A DNA stretch of 5,234 nucleotides from Chloroflexota bacterium (GTDB taxonomy: Bacteria; Chloroflexota; Chloroflexia; Chloroflexales; Kallotenuaceae). The notes beneath the pieces are model-generated. The model was not told the DNA's origin and did no database searches. It saw only the letters and a program-made list of their open reading frames with translations. The translations under genes were made by a program, and so were the position numbers. Positions 1 through 5,033 of this stretch are shown piece by piece (position 1 is the first letter of the stretch; each line of letters begins with the position of its first letter). Location: the NCBI GenBank assembly GCA_019240175.1, contig JAFAYS010000461.1, positions 1 to 5,234 of the forward strand. Reading direction: 5' to 3'.

Positions 1-2
1 TG

Positions 3-353
3 CTCCGCATTGCCACCAATCTTGCTCACAACCGCCGACGCGCGATCGGACGGTATCTTGCGGCTGCCCGCCGGATGTTTCAGTTCACGCCCGAGCCGGT
101 GGTCAACATCGAAGGCCGCAGCTCCGAGCGCTGGGAATCGCAGACGCTCTGGCAGGCGGTGCGGCGCTTGAGCGCGGTCGATCAGCAGGTGATCTATCTG
201 CGCTATTTTTTAGATCTTTCCGAGGCTGAGATGGCGGCGACGCTGAATGTCGCGTCTGGAACCGTTAAGTCGCGTCTGCACCGAGCGCTGAGCCGGCTGC
301 GGACGGTGGTGGAGCGCGAATTTCCCGGCTTGCGCGAGGTGCCCGACGTATGA
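3..353 (+). CDS. ECF-type RNA polymerase sigma-70 factor, 5' truncated by the window edge
   Basis: An alternative sigma factor that would direct core RNA polymerase to a small regulon. The open frame runs from the first bases of the window, so the true start lies upstream. The internal ATG at 75 is not the start, because the residues before it (LRIATNLAHNRRR) are the typical end of sigma region 2. The remaining 116 residues contain region 4: LSAVDQQVIYLRYFLDLSEAEMAA followed by the helix-turn-helix recognition helix with GTVKSRLHRAL, the hallmark of sigma70_r4_2. The linker between regions 2 and 4 is short, with no region 3, as in the ECF family. The TGA stop overlaps the ATG of the next gene (ATGA), suggesting translational coupling to its anti-sigma partner. 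Most of region 2 is not visible, so the ECF subgroup cannot be assigned. Confidence 0.93.
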   Translation, partial: LRIATNLAHNRRRAIGRYLAAARRMFQFTPEPVVNIEGRSSERWESQTLWQAVRRLSAVDQQVIYLRYFLDLSEAEMAATLNVASGTVKSRLHRALSRLRTVVEREFPGLREVPDV

Positions 354-1129
354 GTGAGTTTGATCGCTGGGAAGCGCAGCTTGAAGAAACGGCGCGCGCG
401 TTCAGCTATCCGCCGACGCCGGATATTGCCGGCGCGGTCGGTCGACGCAGCGCCAGCCGTCGCGCCGGATCGCTCCCACGTCGTCGCGCGCGCGCCATGC
501 TGTCTGCGATCGGCGTGCTGATCCTCGCGCTGCTGCTTGTGCCGCCGGTGCGTGCCGGTCTGCTGCAAGTGCTGCGTATCGGCGCGGTCAGGATCAATCT
601 GGTCGATCCCACAGCCACGCCGTTGCCGCCAACAGCCGCGCCGACGCGTACGCAGCCTACGCTCACGCCGCGCCCAACGCCGCTGAGCTCGATCCTCGAT
701 CTCCAGGGCGAAACCACGCTGCCTGCCGCTCAGGCCCAGGTCGATTTTCCGATTCGCCTGCCGAGCTATCCCGCCGATCTTGGCCCGCCCGACAAAGTTT
801 TTCTCCAGGATTTCGGCGGTCCGCTGCTGATCTTCGTCTGGCTCGACGACCAGCAGCCGGAGCGCGTTCGGCTTAGCATGTATCAGTTCCTGCCGGGGCC
901 GTACGCCGAGAAGAGCCGGCCCGAGCTGATCAAGCCTGTGACGGTCAATGGCCGCCCCGCGATCTGGGGCGAAGGCGAGCACCTGCTGATCACACGCTCA
1001 GGCCGTGATGTGATGCGTCGTCTGGTCGACGGCCATGTGCTGATCTGGACCGATGGCGAGGTCACCTATCGTATCGAAACCGAACTGTCTGAGTCGGAAG
1101 CGATTCGTGTGGCCGAGTCGCTGCGCTGA
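350..1129 (+). CDS. Probable membrane-bound anti-sigma factor with extracytoplasmic sensor-like domain
   Basis: This 259-residue protein starts within the sigma gene's stop codon (4-base ATGA overlap), the classic arrangement for a cognate anti-sigma factor. Residues 1-48 form a cytoplasmic segment with a 'FSYPPTPDIAGAVGRR' stretch followed by an Arg-rich, positive-inside patch. Residues about 50-66 are one transmembrane helix. Residues 87-112 are a Pro/Thr-rich linker, and 120-259 form an outside domain. The domain's end, with a TYRIET strand then SEAIRVAESL, resembles DUF4367-type domains of Gram-positive and Chloroflexota anti-sigma proteins. There are no cysteines, so the zinc anti-sigma HxxxCxxC motif is absent and a thiol redox switch is unlikely. 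The role is inferred from gene order and topology. The signal sensed is unknown. It could instead be an unrelated membrane protein co-transcribed with the sigma factor. Confidence 0.78.
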   Translation: MSEFDRWEAQLEETARAFSYPPTPDIAGAVGRRSASRRAGSLPRRRARAMLSAIGVLILALLLVPPVRAGLLQVLRIGAVRINLVDPTATPLPPTAAPTRTQPTLTPRPTPLSSILDLQGETTLPAAQAQVDFPIRLPSYPADLGPPDKVFLQDFGGPLLIFVWLDDQQPERVRLSMYQFLPGPYAEKSRPELIKPVTVNGRPAIWGEGEHLLITRSGRDVMRRLVDGHVLIWTDGEVTYRIETELSESEAIRVAESLR

Positions 1130-1157
1130 TGCCGAGCTGTGTTGGCACGCCGAGCCG

Positions 1158-1188
1158 GGAACCTGAATCCTGCCCGCGGTGTATCTAA
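1158..1188 (+). promoter_or_regulatory. Candidate ECF-type promoter
   Basis: GGAACCT at 1158-1164 resembles the GGAAC-type -35 element recognised by many ECF sigma factors. Sixteen bases later lies GTATCTAA (1181-1188), similar to ECF -10 regions. If the core -10 is read as TCTAA, the spacer is 19, slightly long. It sits in the 115-base gap between the anti-sigma gene and the YtkA-like gene, about 60 bases before that start codon. A single match of this kind can occur by chance. Confidence 0.3.
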
Positions 1189-1232
1189 GCAAAATACAGA
1201 GTCCTTCCCGGCACAGAGTCGGGCGCGACACC

Positions 1233-1240
1233 AAGGAGGT
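1233..1240 (+). promoter_or_regulatory. Ribosome binding site (AAGGAGGT)
   Basis: This is a near-perfect Shine-Dalgarno sequence four bases before the ATG at 1245. It decides the start of the YtkA-like gene. The in-frame upstream GTG at 1179 would add 22 residues before the signal peptide and lacks such a site. Confidence 0.88.
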
Positions 1241-1244
1241 TTGT

Positions 1245-1862
1245 ATGGTACGGCGATCGTTTTGGCGATTTTGTGCGGCACTGCTCGCGCTGCTGGCACT
1301 GGCCACTCCCGCTCTCGCCGGCGGCTGGGCGGTCGTCACGCTCGATGCGCTGCCGTCAGAGATTACGTCCGGGCAGGCGCTCAGCCTCGAGTTTATGGTC
1401 CGGCAGCATGGTGTAACGCCGGTCGATACTACGGCCTGGGGCGGCGAAACGCTGCCGATTCTGATGGCCAAGCATGCTGCTACCGGCGAGACGCTTGAGC
1501 GCAATGCCCGCAAAGACGGGCCGCTCGGCCATTACGTGGTCGATGTCACATTCCCGGCGGCTGGCTCCTGGGACGTCGAGATTATCCCTCCGCCGTTCGA
1601 GGGCACCAAGCTTGGCGCGTTCACCGTGCTCGCCGCGACGACCAAATCTGCCACAAGTCAAGCGACAGCCGACGTGCAACCTCAGCCCGCCGCTGCCCCT
1701 GGGCTCACCGATCGACCGATGAGTGTGTGGTGGATCACGGCGCTGGTGCTAGCGATCGCGCTGGCGCTGACGGCCTTCGTGCAGCGCGAATCGCTGGCGC
1801 GGCTGGTGGCACGTAATCGCTCGGGCAAGGAGCCGCAGCCGGCGCACAGCCGCGTATCATGA
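1245..1862 (+). CDS. Exported YtkA/FixH-like domain protein with C-terminal membrane anchor
   Basis: This 205-residue protein is predicted to face the extracytoplasmic side. Residues 1-25 are a signal peptide (MVRRSFWRF, a hydrophobic Ala/Leu core, then ALA before Gly-Gly). Residues about 28-130 are a beta-rich domain with the pattern WAVVTLDALPSEITSGQ, LEFMVRQHGVTPV, GHYVVDVTFPAAGSWDVEI and FTVL, which fits the immunoglobulin-like YtkA/FixH family. An Ala/Thr/Pro linker (131-155) leads to a transmembrane helix at about 162-179 and a basic cytoplasmic tail. Met51, His55, Met74, His77 and His96 are spaced in a way that could bind copper, but this is inference. The cytochrome c gene follows 49 bases downstream, probably in the same transcript, suggesting a role in periplasmic redox or oxidase maturation. 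FixH-type proteins are linked to cbb3 oxidase assembly, but no other fix/cco gene is visible here. Confidence 0.75.
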   Translation: MVRRSFWRFCAALLALLALATPALAGGWAVVTLDALPSEITSGQALSLEFMVRQHGVTPVDTTAWGGETLPILMAKHAATGETLERNARKDGPLGHYVVDVTFPAAGSWDVEIIPPPFEGTKLGAFTVLAATTKSATSQATADVQPQPAAAPGLTDRPMSVWWITALVLAIALALTAFVQRESLARLVARNRSGKEPQPAHSRVS

Positions 1863-1897
1863 TCGTTTTCGAAGCTGATCGTAGAGCGTGGAGGTAC

Positions 1898-1904
1898 AAG
1901 GAGG
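1898..1904 (+). promoter_or_regulatory. Ribosome binding site (AAGGAGG)
   Basis: A consensus Shine-Dalgarno sequence seven bases before the ATG at 1912. It fixes the cytochrome start at that ATG rather than the in-frame GTG at 1888, whose reading would run through this site. Confidence 0.88.
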
Positions 1905-1911
1905 CCCGACG

Positions 1912-2307
1912 ATGCGCAAACATCTGATCACGCTGGGTATTTGGGTGGCGGCAGCGCTGGTGCTGGTTGCGGTGCATTGGTCGTCCACGCCCAATACGTC
2001 CGCCGCGCTGAGCGCTGCTTCGCCCACGGCCGCAGCTGTGGCGGCTGATCCCGAGTATGGCCGCGCGCTGTTTATGGCCAAAGGCTGCGCGACCTGTCAT
2101 TTTCATGCGAACGCGAACGTCGGCTCGCACTTCTCGGAGGTCGGGCCGAATCTCACGTTCTATCGCGCTGATCCCGTGTTTTTGCAGAGCTGGCTCAAAG
2201 ATCCGCAGTCGATCCGGTCCAACACGCAGATGCCGAATCTTGAGTTGAAAAAAACCGAGATCGATGCGCTGATTGCATTTCTGGCAACCAATCCGCCTCA
2301 GCCGTAG
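1912..2307 (+). CDS. Membrane-anchored mono-haem class I cytochrome c
   Basis: This 131-residue protein is a small electron carrier on the outer face of the cytoplasmic membrane. Residues about 5-22 are a hydrophobic helix acting as signal sequence or uncleaved anchor. Residues 23-45 are an Ala/Ser/Thr/Pro-rich tether. The haem domain starts at about residue 46 (DPEYGRALFMAKGCATCH), with one CXXCH haem-attachment motif at Cys59, Cys62 and His63. The likely distal axial ligand is Met107 in the NTQMPNL motif. The final helix EIDALIAFLAT is typical of class I cytochromes, and the length fits a single-domain member. The gene lies downstream of the YtkA-like gene and upstream of a strong terminator, so the two probably share a transcript ending there. 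Its redox partners are not in the window. A terminal oxidase or a bc-like/alternative complex III is possible but not shown. Confidence 0.93.
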   Translation: MRKHLITLGIWVAAALVLVAVHWSSTPNTSAALSAASPTAAAVAADPEYGRALFMAKGCATCHFHANANVGSHFSEVGPNLTFYRADPVFLQSWLKDPQSIRSNTQMPNLELKKTEIDALIAFLATNPPQP

Positions 2308-2332
2308 CGCGGAAAAATCCAAAAGCAGACAC

Positions 2333-2365
2333 GCAAAAGCAGGCACCAATGATGCCTGCTTTTGC
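2333..2365. terminator. Strong symmetric rho-independent terminator, probably bidirectional
   Basis: A perfect 13-base-pair stem: GCAAAAGCAGGCA (2333-2345), a seven-base loop, then TGCCTGCTTTTGC (2353-2365). The GC-rich core GCAGGCA/TGCCTGC is flanked by an A-tract and a T-tract, so it would terminate transcripts from either side. It begins 25 bases after the cytochrome stop codon and closes that transcription unit. Confidence 0.85.
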
Positions 2366-2410
2366 TCTATGTGTACAAGTGAATTGGGAATGTCGAGAAC
2401 AAAGATTCGC

Positions 2411-2588
2411 AGAGGAGCAGAGGCTGCGATGTAGCTGCGAAGAAGTGCGACGTAAGTGCAACGATGCTAAGATGTAGGTTCTACCGCGTGGCTGCGATGT
2501 AGGCGATGAGACGCTGTAAAACCTTTATGCAACGATGTAGTAGGACGTAGCTGCGACGAAGTGCGATGTAACTAAATGCTGCTCCTCT
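2411..2588. repeat. 10-base inverted repeat bracketing the intergenic repeat cluster
   Basis: AGAGGAGCAG at 2411-2420 is the exact reverse complement of CTGCTCCTCT at 2579-2588. The arms enclose the whole GAYGTAR-type repeat cluster. Similarity does not extend well beyond the arms. This could mark the ends of a small degenerate intergenic element. No flanking target duplication is evident, so mobility is not supported. Confidence 0.45.
2428..2573. repeat. Degenerate intergenic repeat cluster (GAYGTAR motif; 30-base unit twice)
   Basis: A 30-base unit at 2428-2457 recurs at 2544-2573 with 26 of 30 positions identical (shared core CTGCGA, one variable base, GAAGTGCGAYGTAA). The short motif GAYGTAR occurs seven times, starting at 2428, 2449, 2471, 2496, 2534, 2544 and 2565, with several intervals near 21-22 bases. 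GCAACGATG-like words occur between them. The spacing is too irregular and the copies too diverged for a CRISPR. It may be a decayed minisatellite, an intergenic repeat family, or a cluster of protein-binding sites. Confidence 0.65.
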
Positions 2589-2609
2589 ACAACACTTGGT
2601 ACGTGTAGT

Positions 2610-2638
2610 AGGATACCTAATTGCTCGCAGGTCGGCAA
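2610..2638 (-). promoter_or_regulatory. Weak candidate sigma-70-like promoter reading leftward into the repeat cluster
   Basis: On the minus strand, TTGCCG (2638-2633) and TATCCT (2615-2610) are separated by exactly 17 bases. Each hexamer matches consensus at four of six positions. A transcript would start near 2603, cross the repeat cluster and meet the symmetric terminator at 2333-2365. Chance matches of this quality are common in AT-richer DNA. Confidence 0.22.
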
Positions 2639-2782
2639 TATACCAACGGTACTGACTGCGGCATATGACCCGGCATTCTTGCTCTTTATAAAAGATTGAC
2701 TATTGCCTGACGCGTCGGCCTGGCGTGCAGGAGTCAGCTCTAGCCGTTACAGCGCCACGCCAAAATCAAATTTGAGCGTTCC

Positions 2783-3517
2783 CTACTCTTGTTGGGCTAG
2801 CGTAATCTTAAAGGGTGTGAGCGTGGCGTTCTGCCACCAGCCGACCACTTGCACCGCGCCCCAGCGCACCTCGCCTGAGCTATTCAGCTTGTCGAAGAGC
2901 GCTCGATCGATGGTTGTGCGGCTCAGCTTGATCTGATTTTGGCCCGTGGGCACGCCGCCCTCCGAGACTTGATCCGTAAGCAGTGCCGAGTTTTGTTGTG
3001 TCAGCAGCGTGCCTTCTACCGTGAGTAGTACTTTATCCAGCGCCTGCGGGTTTTGCGCCAGATTCGCCAGGGTTGTGCGCTCCGGCATCAGCACTTCGAT
3101 CTGCGCGGCGCTAAGCTGGTAAGGGAACTGCTGATCGCGACCATATGCGCCAGGTGGGCTGAGTCTGCCGCGTACTCTGACAATATTGTTGCCTGCTTGC
3201 GCCTGGCTTTGCAGTTCGGCGGGTAGCGACTCCGCAAGCCAGATTGCCTGCTCCGGTGATACGGCAGATGGATCACTGTTGCCCAGGCCCGCAGTCAAAA
3301 CCTGATCTGCTCCTTGCCCTCCAACCAGCGCTACGACGATAATCTCTTGTCCACTCCAGCGCTGCGGCTCTGCCAGCACGTCGCTGATCGACAAAACCGG
3401 GGTTGGCGGTAGGGCTGTTGGCGTGGGTAGGGCTGGCGGCGGTCCGCTGGCGCAGCCTGCAAACATAACTGCCAGCACAGCCAGCATGAGCACACGGAAC
3501 AAACGGTAGATCTGCAT
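2783..3517 (-). CDS. Secreted lipoprotein with two tandem OB-like modules, function unknown
   Basis: This 244-residue protein begins with a lipoprotein signal peptide: a basic start, a hydrophobic segment at about 9-20, and a lipobox-like F-A-G-C with the lipidated Cys at residue 22. A Pro-rich tether (26-40) follows. Two similar segments come next. One begins SISDVLAEPQRWSGQEIIVVALV (about 43-65) and the other TLANLAQNPQALDKVLLTVEGTLL (about 149-172). Each resembles the opening of a small OB-fold domain of the kind found in extracytoplasmic proteins. The ATG at 3517 is preferred over ATG 3526 or TTG 3553 because it has a ribosome binding site at suitable distance and puts the basic residues just before the hydrophobic core. 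The gene is divergent from mvaA. I do not recognise a specific family, and a ligand-binding or envelope role is only a guess. Confidence 0.8.
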   Translation of the reverse strand: MQIYRLFRVLMLAVLAVMFAGCASGPPPALPTPTALPPTPVLSISDVLAEPQRWSGQEIIVVALVGGQGADQVLTAGLGNSDPSAVSPEQAIWLAESLPAELQSQAQAGNNIVRVRGRLSPPGAYGRDQQFPYQLSAAQIEVLMPERTTLANLAQNPQALDKVLLTVEGTLLTQQNSALLTDQVSEGGVPTGQNQIKLSRTTIDRALFDKLNSSGEVRWGAVQVVGWWQNATLTPFKITLAQQE

Positions 3518-3525
3518 GCGGCGCA

Positions 3526-3532
3526 TCCTACC
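3526..3532 (-). promoter_or_regulatory. Ribosome binding site deciding the lipoprotein start
   Basis: GGTAGGA on the minus strand lies eight bases before the ATG at 3517. It abuts the alternative ATG at 3526 too closely to serve that codon, which supports the shorter start. Confidence 0.55.
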
Positions 3533-3628
3533 ACGCCTAGAACCGGGCTGCAACTGCTTCTGAGAGAGCTTCCTACGCGTCTTTGAGAGGTTTTGGCGGC
3601 TTTTTTAGGCGGTCTGGAAAGGGCTCAC

Positions 3629-3637
3629 TGGTACAAT
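3629..3637 (+). promoter_or_regulatory. Extended -10 promoter for mvaA
   Basis: TGGTACAAT provides a TGn extension plus the -10 hexamer TACAAT (3632-3637, five of six matches to TATAAT). No good -35 hexamer sits 16-18 bases upstream, as expected for extended -10 promoters. Transcription would start near 3644, giving a leader of about 36 bases before the mvaA ATG. Confidence 0.55.
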
Positions 3638-3669
3638 GAAAGCAGATTTACGTGTGCATTTGTTCACAA

Positions 3670-3673
3670 AGGA
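3670..3673 (+). promoter_or_regulatory. Ribosome binding site (AGGA) of mvaA
   Basis: AGGA within AAAGGAAA lies six bases before the ATG at 3680. It selects that ATG over the in-frame upstream codon at 3593, which would add 29 residues unlike any HMG-CoA reductase and would start upstream of the predicted promoter. Confidence 0.75.
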
Positions 3674-3679
3674 AATGTT

Positions 3680-4978
3680 ATGGGCACTAAAAACTCGCGC
3701 ATCGCTGGGTTTTACCAATTATCGCCCCAGCAGCGATTGCAAGAGGTCAAGTCCTTCGACGGCTTGAACGAGACGGACCTGACCATGCTGCGTGGCGGCA
3801 ATGGCGTTCTCTCGGTGGAGCGTGCCGATAAGATGATCGAAAACGTGATCGGAACGTTCGAGCTGCCGCTGGGTGTTGCCACGAACTTTCGCATCAATGG
3901 CCGCGACAAGCTGATCCCGATGGTGGTTGAAGAGCCATCGATCGTGGCCGGCGCGTCGTTTGCGGCCAAGCTCGTGCGTGAGTCGGGCGGCTTTACCACG
4001 TCCAGCACGCGCTCGCTGATGATCGGCCAGGTGCAGCTGGTCAACATCGCCGAGCCCGCTACCGCGCGTGAGACCATTCTCGCACACCGCGACGAGATTC
4101 TAGGGCTGGCGAACGCGCAGAGCACCTCGCTGGTGAAGCTGGGCGGCGGCGCGGAAGATCTCGAAGTTCATTACTTCCCGACCTCGCCAACCGGCCCGAT
4201 GCTGGTGGTGCATCTGGTTGTGGATTGCCTGGACGCCATGGGTGCCAACGCGATCAACTCAATGGCCGAGGCGGTCGCGCCGATGTTGGAGCGGCTGACT
4301 GGTGGTCGCGCCTATCTGCGCATTCTGTCTAACCTGACCGATCGGCGGTTGGCCAAGGCAACGGCGGTGATTACACCGGCGGCGCTGGCGCGACCTGACA
4401 TGAGCGGCGAAGAGGTGATCGAGGGCATGCTGCATGCCTACGCCTTCGCGGCGGTCGATCCGTATCGTGCGACGACGCACAACAAAGGCATTTTGAACGG
4501 CATCGATCCGGTATTGATCGCGACTGGCCAGGATTGGCGGGCGGTTGAGTCGGGCGCACACGCTTACGCAGCGCGCGATGGCCGCTACACCTCGCTCAGC
4601 ACCTGGTACCGCGACGAGCAGGGCAATCTGGTCGGCGAGCTGGAAATGCCGCTGGCAGTCGGCATCGTCGGCGGCGCGACCAAAGTGCATCCAGCGGCGC
4701 AGGCATCGCTGAAGCTGCTGGGCGTGCAGTCAGCACGTGAGCTGGCCGAGATCTGCGCCTGTGCCGGTCTGGCCTCGAACATCGCCGCGATGCGCGCGCT
4801 GGCTACCGAAGGCATTCAGCAAGGCCACATGTCGCTGCACGCACGCCAGATCGCGATGAGCGCGGGCGCAACCGGCACGCTGGTCGATCTGGTCTCGGAG
4901 CAGATGATCCGCGAGCGCAACATCAAGCCCGTGCGCGCCAGCGAGCTGCTGCACGAGCTGACCGACGTTTTCGTTTAG
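3680..4978 (+). CDS. mvaA: Class II hydroxymethylglutaryl-CoA reductase
   Basis: A soluble cytoplasmic enzyme interconverting HMG-CoA and mevalonate with a nicotinamide cofactor. At 432 residues it is full length for class II and has no membrane anchor. Visible family motifs are ENVIG (54-58), the EEPSIVAGAS active-site loop (84-93), DAMGAN (185-190), THNKGI (266-271), QDWRAVESGAH (284-294), GGATKVHP (331-338) and GHMSLHAR (382-389). By alignment from memory with the Pseudomonas mevalonii enzyme (constant +2 offset), the catalytic residues Glu85, Lys269, Asp285 and His383 are all present. The flexible C-terminal lid follows. In Chloroflexota, where the mevalonate pathway is known, the likely role is biosynthetic, supplying isoprenoids for carotenoids and quinones. 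No other mevalonate gene is in the window. Ser148 replaces the Asp tied to NADH preference in P. mevalonii, so NADPH use is possible. The gene appears monocistronic, with its own promoter and terminator. Confidence 0.97.
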   Translation: MGTKNSRIAGFYQLSPQQRLQEVKSFDGLNETDLTMLRGGNGVLSVERADKMIENVIGTFELPLGVATNFRINGRDKLIPMVVEEPSIVAGASFAAKLVRESGGFTTSSTRSLMIGQVQLVNIAEPATARETILAHRDEILGLANAQSTSLVKLGGGAEDLEVHYFPTSPTGPMLVVHLVVDCLDAMGANAINSMAEAVAPMLERLTGGRAYLRILSNLTDRRLAKATAVITPAALARPDMSGEEVIEGMLHAYAFAAVDPYRATTHNKGILNGIDPVLIATGQDWRAVESGAHAYAARDGRYTSLSTWYRDEQGNLVGELEMPLAVGIVGGATKVHPAAQASLKLLGVQSARELAEICACAGLASNIAAMRALATEGIQQGHMSLHARQIAMSAGATGTLVDLVSEQMIRERNIKPVRASELLHELTDVFV

Positions 4979-4999
4979 GTTACGCAGTTTGAGGGAAGC

Positions 5000-5027
5000 A
5001 GCGGGTGTGCAACGTGGCACGCCCGCT
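5000..5027. terminator. Hairpin terminator between the convergent mvaA and solute-binding protein genes
   Basis: AGCGGGTGTGC (5000-5010) pairs with GCACGCCCGCT (5017-5027) over 11 base pairs including one G-U, with a six-base loop. It lies 21 bases after the mvaA stop and six bases past the stop of the minus-strand gene, so it probably serves both. The following T-tract is poor (TTGGTGTTT on the + side), so termination efficiency is uncertain. Confidence 0.65.
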
Positions 5028-5033
5028 TGGTGT

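Larger units (their letters stand above)
2308..2782. other. Gene-free region between convergent genes
   Basis: About 475 bases lie between the stop of the cytochrome gene and the stop of the minus-strand lipoprotein gene. Short open frames here have no ribosome binding site or recognisable protein pattern. The region is more AT-rich than the flanking genes. It holds a terminator hairpin, a degenerate repeat cluster bracketed by a short inverted repeat, and a weak minus-strand promoter candidate. From about 2640 to 2782 I see no clear element. A weak structure around CCTGGCGTGCAGG (2719-2731) might contribute to termination of the lipoprotein gene, but no U-tract follows it. Confidence 0.7.

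Noticed and set aside
203..982. 259-codon minus-strand open frame antisense to the sigma and anti-sigma genes
   Set aside because: Its product is a biased Arg/Gln/Ala-rich sequence with no recognisable domain. The plus-strand frames carry clear sigma motifs, a membrane helix and an ATGA overlap. Long antisense frames are common in GC-rich DNA.
1139..1498. Plus-strand open frame overlapping the start of the YtkA-like gene
   Set aside because: It is in a different frame from the gene with the strong AAGGAGGT site and signal peptide. Its product is Arg/Gly-rich with no recognisable features.
998..1513. 171-codon minus-strand open frame crossing the end of the anti-sigma gene and the start of the YtkA-like gene
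   Set aside because: It spans two genes and their gap, has no ribosome binding site or domain pattern, and is Ser/Arg-rich as expected for a reverse-frame shadow.
1735..2349. 204-codon minus-strand open frame antisense to the cytochrome c gene
   Set aside because: The plus strand encodes an unmistakable CXXCH cytochrome. The antisense frame also runs through the terminator hairpin.
2428..2573. Possible CRISPR array
   Set aside because: Copies are diverged, irregularly spaced and overlapping in motif, with no uniform spacers and no cas genes nearby.
2581..2700. Possible tRNA or structured RNA in the AT-richer part of the gap
   Set aside because: No cloverleaf arms, T-loop consensus or stable long stem could be found on either strand; only 4-base pairings were seen.
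2703..2936. 77-codon plus-strand open frame
   Set aside because: It lies mostly antisense to the lipoprotein gene, lacks a ribosome binding site, and its product is a Ser-rich shadow.
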